A stretch of DNA of 64,000 nt from Nitzschia sp. pyKryTriq1 (Eukaryota; Bacillariophyta; Bacillariophyceae; Bacillariales; Bacillariaceae): contig OY101128.1 of the NCBI GenBank assembly GCA_956465555.1, positions 1 to 64,000 of the forward strand, given 5' to 3'. Positions within the stretch are counted from its first letter, which is position 1; each line of letters opens with the position of its first letter. Shown piece after piece: positions 61,201-64,000 of the stretch. A program made the position numbers and the translations under genes. The notes under the pieces are model-generated. The model saw only the letters and a program-made list of their open reading frames with translations, did no database searches and had not been told where the DNA came from.

Positions 61201-63048
61201 GTCGGAGTCGAACCTACTCTGGAGCAGGATCCAACGATCGAATTCCTTGATAGCGATGGTAAGGATGAGGATGAGGATTCTTCCAAAGAGGTCCTAATAT
61301 CCGAAAACGATGTTGCAAGTTCGACTGATGAAGGTCTCAGCCTCCCAGTCCAGGAAACAACAGAAAGCCTATCGAATCAGGCCACCACGGGCGACGCAAT
61401 CATTGCGCCGACTGCCGAGGCGGAATCACTTTCTAGCAATGTTCAATTGAGACAAGTCGGAGTCGAACTGGAGCAGGATCCAACGATCGAATTCCTTGAT
61501 AGCGATGGTGAGGATGAGGATGAGGACTCTTCCAAAGAGGTCCTAATATCCGAAAACGATGTTGCAAGTTCGACTGATGAAGGTCTCAGCCTCCCAGTCC
61601 AGGAAACAACAGAAAGCCTATCGAATCAGGCCACCACGGGCGACGCAATCATTGCGCCGACTGCCGAGGCGGAATCATTTTCTAGCAATGTTCAATTGAG
61701 ACAAGTCGGAGTCGAACCTACTCTGGAGCAGGATCCAACGATCGAATTCCTTGATAGCGATGGTAAGGATGAGGATGAGGATTCTTCCAAAGAGGTCCTA
61801 ATATCCGAAAACGATGCTGCACCTTCGTCCCCGAGAAACGATTCATTCCAAGAAACAGAACGCCTTACGAAAGAATCAGCTGCAGATGTTGAAGTCAGTG
61901 CGCCGGCTGCCGAGTTTGAATCCCCATCGAATGCTCATCTACCCATGAGAGAATTCGACGAGCCTACTCTTGGGATTTCTACCGCTTCTCTTGAACGGGA
62001 CCCAACCATCGAATTTATTGATACCGATGTTGAGGAAGATGCTAACGAATTTCCAAGAACCTGCAATCACGATGTTGCTCCTTCTTCTCCAAGTGACGAG
62101 CAACATCACTGGGAAGCCGATGTCGTGAAAGAGGTTGACAACTCACCCCCTATCGCCACCACGGATACACCCATCGGCGACAACAATTCCAAGTCAAAAG
62201 AGCCAGATGCCCCTCTCCCTCCTTCTTCTACTTTGGCCGTAGAAGCCATTAAGAAGGACAGTTCCCAATCGCAACTTCCGACGTTGGATGATATTCAGAA
62301 TGTGATGGTGGTGTCACAACACAAGAAAGAAATAGAAGCGTGTGGGCTAGGTTTGCTCGATCGAATGGTCACATCGATTTTCTCGAGTTGTGCGGGTGAT
62401 CTAACGGCTGTTGGTAGTAACGATGCAGGAGAGATCGCCGCTCCCAGCGATATAGATCAATCCATGGAGCAGCAGCAACAACAGGAGGATCAACAGGAGG
62501 ATCAACAGGATGAGGCTCAAGAGCCCGCGATGTCGCCCATGTCTGCAATGTCGTCCCAGCCAGACGATTCCATGACTCTCGAACGAGGACGAGGCGACCA
62601 AAGCTTTGAGGATCGTGCCGATGTCTCATTTGATTCGACGTTCTCGGGAGATAGTACCAGTGTGGATGGTGGTGGCTATTCTACTATGGAACAATCGACG
62701 TTTTCGAAATCTGCTGCGGATGATGGATACTCCATAGAACGGTCGACGTTTTCGAAATCCGCTGCGGATGATGGATACTCGATGGAACAATCGACTTTTT
62801 CGAAATCCGCTGCAACCTCGGACGATGAAGAGGATTGGTCTACCATGTCCAAGAGCAAAGCCAGACGGCTTCGACGGAAGCGAACCCAACAGGCCACGTC
62901 TCAAAGACTGCTTAGTGCATCGAGTTCAAAAGATGAAGAAGTCGAGCAAATCAAAGAAAGACGATATCATCGGAAAATGTCCCAATCGAGCATATCTCAA
63001 CGCTTGCTGAGCGAATCAATGACACAAGACGACGAAACAGTGGAGTAG
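55255..63048 (+). CDS. Giant BSD-domain protein with tandem acidic repeats
   Basis: 2597 residues in one exon from ATG 55255 (MAKLLLKEAKEEVARLRALE), preceded by a CAACAA leader. Residues 54-115 and about 585-646 are two BSD-like domains (KKCVSNKDFWQRYDYWCGD; VPKKVSEKEFWERYYFRCD) with the F-W...Y pattern of BTF2-like, synapse-associated and DOS2-like proteins. Between them five copies of a GLKDRLKQWN-type amphipathic motif occur, and LGLLDRMVTSIF near the C-terminus may be a sixth. Residues 900-1690 are acidic with diverged repeats (AESLAEVEEVISSTTTPE; EPAQ...VSEDSQVDERV). Residues 1688-2191 are six near-identical units. The C-terminus has three STFSKSAADDGYS repeats and a basic SKARRLRRKRTQQ with two SQRLLS motifs. 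BSD domains occur in TFIIH p62 and in trafficking proteins; the role here is unknown, probably a scaffold. Confidence 0.85.
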   Translation: MAKLLLKEAKEEVARLRALESTYTHDFPAYDGCDGDDDIGDSMIRARELSEWRFAFSKKWNNKNYEKVTSVKIMEQYPEVKEWHTLLVVQKKCVSNKDFWQRYDYWCGDEKRWIQELQRRKEAQVKNRLTLLSVNSNKNSNNKTVKRWSVPAAAAATSSSSSSSSSSSAPGGNTFTSTTTTTSAAAPVAAAAANTAAVTSTSKAAASAASPVGLGLKDRLKQWNSATTTTTTLSSSSFRNLEPTTTTTTSNVDVESLSVKKEKNQEKASVLVVAPLSRFKKKPTVHVPSDEENEDKEDEEASMMMTKPPSSGSNVTPVSVGLPDRLEQYQNAIMMTTHPALLSPSAATPPSVGVPVRLQRWSQAVAVTTPQQQLPLSVVDQQEEEPSVSPPAKLVTTESGSPLGIGLKDRLKQWDKATSGATATTTTTTAPHPPLPTTRSTGTGTGTTSSPTPTRSIRSSTVVVRVPAAPAIASNSALQDESMSSSLHANKKPEDLHASSQTTSLKDRMKAWGNASSQSFCKKKINTPIINLNNKASHDVPPASPAPIMDRKSARAESDRRRKAKETYLEPLSNTTTSSSSDAHDFCLEFRRNFNHRAQARAAQLQMFPDTVAVHYRSMVPKKVSEKEFWERYYFRCDVDRIMAEGQGGVFHKNQDHHHHHQNGNNNDTQSMVSSITHEFEPTSFESSSFHYHKKPPTSIAVPTNVPQRRTSAPVGLYGAASSTQLKTRTIPKVELHSAAVAKESSSSSSSSHKKPTAAAPEVVPSSPAKIFQSSHTNVASTSKRASLKKTIANIHDLDKKKPKEHHRQSVLPKTELQAHITEEEQPEIVIPASAIEQKAYLVSMYKSLETVTGTPTRLSIASPPPPPSSTSSAAMEQVPDQVRKQLLFDEEGEVPQEVSEDQPLAESLAQVEEVISSTTTPEDCQLIEQLAADMDDIVDNTEGDIKLIEGSSEDALSSDSSIVPKETMVEMASEVEAVAQEEITTTVAQEVAEDRPLAESLAEVEEVISSTTTPEACQLIEQMAAEKDDSVNDTEGEITMNDNSLEDNAQRGASAFQEHFENTIPSDSPIAQRETMVEMASPVEAVSLEEITTTKTITDDVAPAKESDVTGTESVVGKPEMQSDDDIPEDEKRQDLHESECPILEEGELMQSVIEAVVISEPGMHVTMSDSSGPPDVQLEIGEALSIQDNQQLMDEGLIENAKETTISVDVAIPTVQALSSDVSGNPHVEERVITAATVETTETIDLETSEDITTLIEVAPAPAQVQLTLLDDTEVDREDEATNDEERTDGTAPFAAEDALEPAQHPPVVSEVSQVDERVVIEEASIEINEPTDVEQNADDTNPLVEGQAEPAQVAPTVSEDSQVDGRLTEDATLEIAEPADAERGTEDTTPLEEGQAEPAQAQLTLFEGTQVDKQDEATDDEEDTEGIVPSVKVSYDCKVGDPVSEEGKLELAQPTDVEQDVDDTAGEAPEQAHILSTVSEDTQADERIIKGEPFKIKNADATPPPVRSQEKEVASGILSLQCQSVQISEKREGSVHDEPNGSVHSQHETITETNATSDRAKYSHDAHLEETLCEKATLIQTQDSIKEQANGQEGLDEDIEHAESDLVENVADLVEDPIVLEAQSESAPQVEPPATDPAKESAIDMILNETLSRDESYYVLAPQLSSLHGSALEEILNEQPTFETTDEGLSLPVQETTESLSNQATTCDAIIAPTAEAESLCSNVQLRQVGVELEQDPTIEFLDSDGEDEDEDSSKEVLIFENDVASSTDEGLSLPVQETTESLSNQATTGDAIIAPTAEAESLSSNVQLRQVGVEPTLEQDPTIEFLDSDGKDEDEDSSKEVLISENDVASSTDEGLSLPVQETTESLSNQATTGDAIIAPTAEAESLSSNVQLRQVGVELEQDPTIEFLDSDGEDEDEDSSKEVLIFENDVASSTDEGLSLPVQETTESLSNQATTGDAIIAPTAEAESLSSNVQLRQVGVEPTLEQDPTIEFLDSDGKDEDEDSSKEVLISENDVASSTDEGLSLPVQETTESLSNQATTGDAIIAPTAEAESLSSNVQLRQVGVELEQDPTIEFLDSDGEDEDEDSSKEVLISENDVASSTDEGLSLPVQETTESLSNQATTGDAIIAPTAEAESFSSNVQLRQVGVEPTLEQDPTIEFLDSDGKDEDEDSSKEVLISENDAAPSSPRNDSFQETERLTKESAADVEVSAPAAEFESPSNAHLPMREFDEPTLGISTASLERDPTIEFIDTDVEEDANEFPRTCNHDVAPSSPSDEQHHWEADVVKEVDNSPPIATTDTPIGDNNSKSKEPDAPLPPSSTLAVEAIKKDSSQSQLPTLDDIQNVMVVSQHKKEIEACGLGLLDRMVTSIFSSCAGDLTAVGSNDAGEIAAPSDIDQSMEQQQQQEDQQEDQQDEAQEPAMSPMSAMSSQPDDSMTLERGRGDQSFEDRADVSFDSTFSGDSTSVDGGGYSTMEQSTFSKSAADDGYSIERSTFSKSAADDGYSMEQSTFSKSAATSDDEEDWSTMSKSKARRLRRKRTQQATSQRLLSASSSKDEEVEQIKERRYHRKMSQSSISQRLLSESMTQDDETVE
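60316..61827 (+). repeat. Coding higher-order repeat, 3 x 504 bp
   Basis: Six tandem units start at 60316, 60565, 60820, 61069, 61324 and 61573. Lengths alternate 249 and 255 bp; the longer form has PT inserted (VEPTLEQ against VELEQ) and usually K for E in SDGKDEDED. So the period is a dimer of 504 bp, repeated three times. Nearly every base is conserved. Each unit carries TDEGLSLPVQETTESLSNQ and EQDPTIEFLDSDG. Confidence 0.95.
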
Positions 63049-63137
63049 ATGTCTAGCTAGTGTTCGCATTGTTCTATGTTCTAACAACTCTACTTTATTC
63101 TATGTTTATATTTGATTTGTCGCTCTACTAGAGTAGT

Positions 63138-63560
63138 TTAGCGTAGTGTATAGTACTGCAAGGTACACGTAAATGTATGTTTCGGTACTACAGTACGTAA
63201 AATGTATGTGACGGATGATGTAGAAGGATAAATGGGGAAAGAGGGGGAGAGAGAGAGGGCATCATCAGGCAATATTCCTCCGGACCGAAAAGAAGGCTCT
63301 ACGGAAGAACCAATATCCAAACTTTGATCCGATTGAAGGATATGGGCATGCCATCTCTCCCCCAGATCATTGGATATCAAAGGACAACCGAACCTCCTCC
63401 ACAAATTGGACCTTTCATGGGGAAAGAAGTCGTATGCTGGTGCTTGTTCTTGCTTGACCTTGTCAACATCATCGGCAGGTTCAAGTCTTTGAAGCATGAT
63501 CTGCGACGCCAAACGAGCCGATCGTCGGAGCGGAGGCGGAGGCGATACGACTTTTCGTTG
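63138..63560 (-). CDS. Possible exon, RRSARL-motif protein
   Basis: The minus frame 63560-63138 reads SPPPPLRRSARLASQIMLQR, PADDVDKVKQEQAPAYDFFP, HERSNLWRRFGCPLISNDLG and GGILPDDALSLSPSFP, ending at a stop at 63138. PPPLRRSARL is a basic-Pro motif common in nuclear algal proteins. No ATG precedes it in good context; upstream exons may lie to the right. I do not recognise the family, and the frame could be coincidental. Confidence 0.3.
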   Translation of the reverse strand, partial: QRKVVSPPPPLRRSARLASQIMLQRLEPADDVDKVKQEQAPAYDFFPHERSNLWRRFGCPLISNDLGERWHAHILQSDQSLDIGSSVEPSFRSGGILPDDALSLSPSFPIYPSTSSVTYILRTVVPKHTFTCTLQYYTLR

Positions 63561-63765
63561 GATCGTGTGTAAAGGGTGACGGCAAGTTTTTCAGCGGCAA
63601 CCTCGTACGTGCAGGAATGGTGGCCACTATAATGACGACCGAAAGAAATAATAAAAGACGAGCGATGCGTTAGAACAGGATTCGATGTCATGGTCCATAG
63701 TGTATTCCCATCACCAAGGCCACAGAACAATCAAAACTAGTAGCTACAAGGACTCTGGATAATTT

Positions 63766-63987
63766 CTACGCTCTTTGCATGGAGAAATTTCGCATTGCGA
63801 GCATGCTCGAATATGTTTCCATCCTACAAGAGCCGTTGGAAGTATATTCAAGAAAAGCAGTCTCGGAATCGGAACCAATACGAAGTACTGTACTGGTAGT
63901 ACTACTACTAGTTGTAGAGCGAATGCTGATCAGGGAATTCAGTGGTACTAGTAGTAGGATGAAAAATGGCAGCAAAGTCATCAACAT
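63766..63987 (-). CDS. Possible first exon of a secreted protein
   Basis: ATG 63987 opens MLMTLLPFFILLLVPLNSL, a strong signal-peptide-like sequence. It is followed by a Ser/Thr linker, RIGSDSETAFLEYTSNGSC and RMETYSSMLAMRNF, stopping at 63766. A GT after AAAGAGC could be a donor that continues the gene towards 63.5 kb, but I cannot confirm a matching acceptor. It sits at the window edge. Confidence 0.35.
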   Translation of the reverse strand: MLMTLLPFFILLLVPLNSLISIRSTTSSSTTSTVLRIGSDSETAFLEYTSNGSCRMETYSSMLAMRNFSMQRA

Positions 63988-64000
63988 AATTCAAACTCCT

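Noticed and set aside
1-64000. tRNA, rRNA or snRNA genes
   Set aside because: Scanning for T-loop GGTTCGAATCC-like words and paired arms gave no convincing cloverleaf, and no rRNA block was recognised. A covariance-model search (tRNAscan/Infernal) would decide.

Overview
This window is the left end of a eukaryotic chromosome. It opens with about 325 bp of CCCCAA telomere repeat (TTGGGG on the other strand). Behind that lie degenerate subtelomeric repeats and then gene-bearing DNA with short GT-AG introns of about 60-160 nt. Three proteins begin with a signal peptide followed by a motif of the ASAFAP type (ANAWAP, ISAFIAP, TQAFTP). That bipartite plastid pre-sequence, together with CaMKII-association, BSD, QSOX and Dispatched-like proteins, long acidic or Ser/Thr low-complexity stretches and Copia/Helitron relics, points to a stramenopile alga with a secondary red plastid, most likely a diatom. 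The species cannot be named from the sequence.

Layout. 1-1.2 kb: telomere, 80-bp, 12-bp and 196-bp tandem repeats. 1.3-3.3 kb: a coiled-coil gene (-) whose small exons are tandem duplicates. 3.5-6.9 kb: a 160-bp repeat family, an orphan ORF, a Copia reverse-transcriptase relic and a PHD-finger gene with a decayed tail. 7.0-8.65 kb: a two-exon plastid-type DHAR/GST (-). 9.85-13.4 kb: a large five-membrane-span protein (+), with a paralogue at 47.6-50.6 kb. 13.6-15 kb: a ubiquitin-like fragment and an orphan ORF. 16-19 kb: a CaMKII-association-domain protein (+). 19.2-21.9 kb: a QSOX-type sulfhydryl oxidase (-). 22.4-25.1 kb: a damaged Ariadne-type RBR ubiquitin ligase (-). 25.3-25.7 kb: a nearly perfect 193-bp inverted repeat.

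The stretch 26-37 kb is a graveyard. It holds a frameshifted Pro/Thr-rich gene, an inverted broken copy of the five-span gene, an SPDIP-repeat protein, an N-truncated Helitron Rep-helicase beside a 41-bp satellite, a 48-bp minisatellite, a truncated Ulp1/SENP protease and the C-terminal part of a bestrophin. 38.2-46.8 kb holds two plastid-type proteins, a Dispatched-like gene broken by a 292-bp tandem duplication, more copies of the Helitron-side repeats and a small secreted ORF. 47.6-63 kb is intact again: the second five-span gene, a membrane-anchored metzincin protease (-) and a 2597-residue BSD-domain protein containing a 504-bp higher-order repeat. The last kilobase has weak minus-strand exons.

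No operon logic applies. The main themes are plastid and secretory proteins, a duplicated five-span membrane family that has also shed fragments, and genes broken at homopolymers or by tandem duplication. Some of these breaks could be assembly errors.
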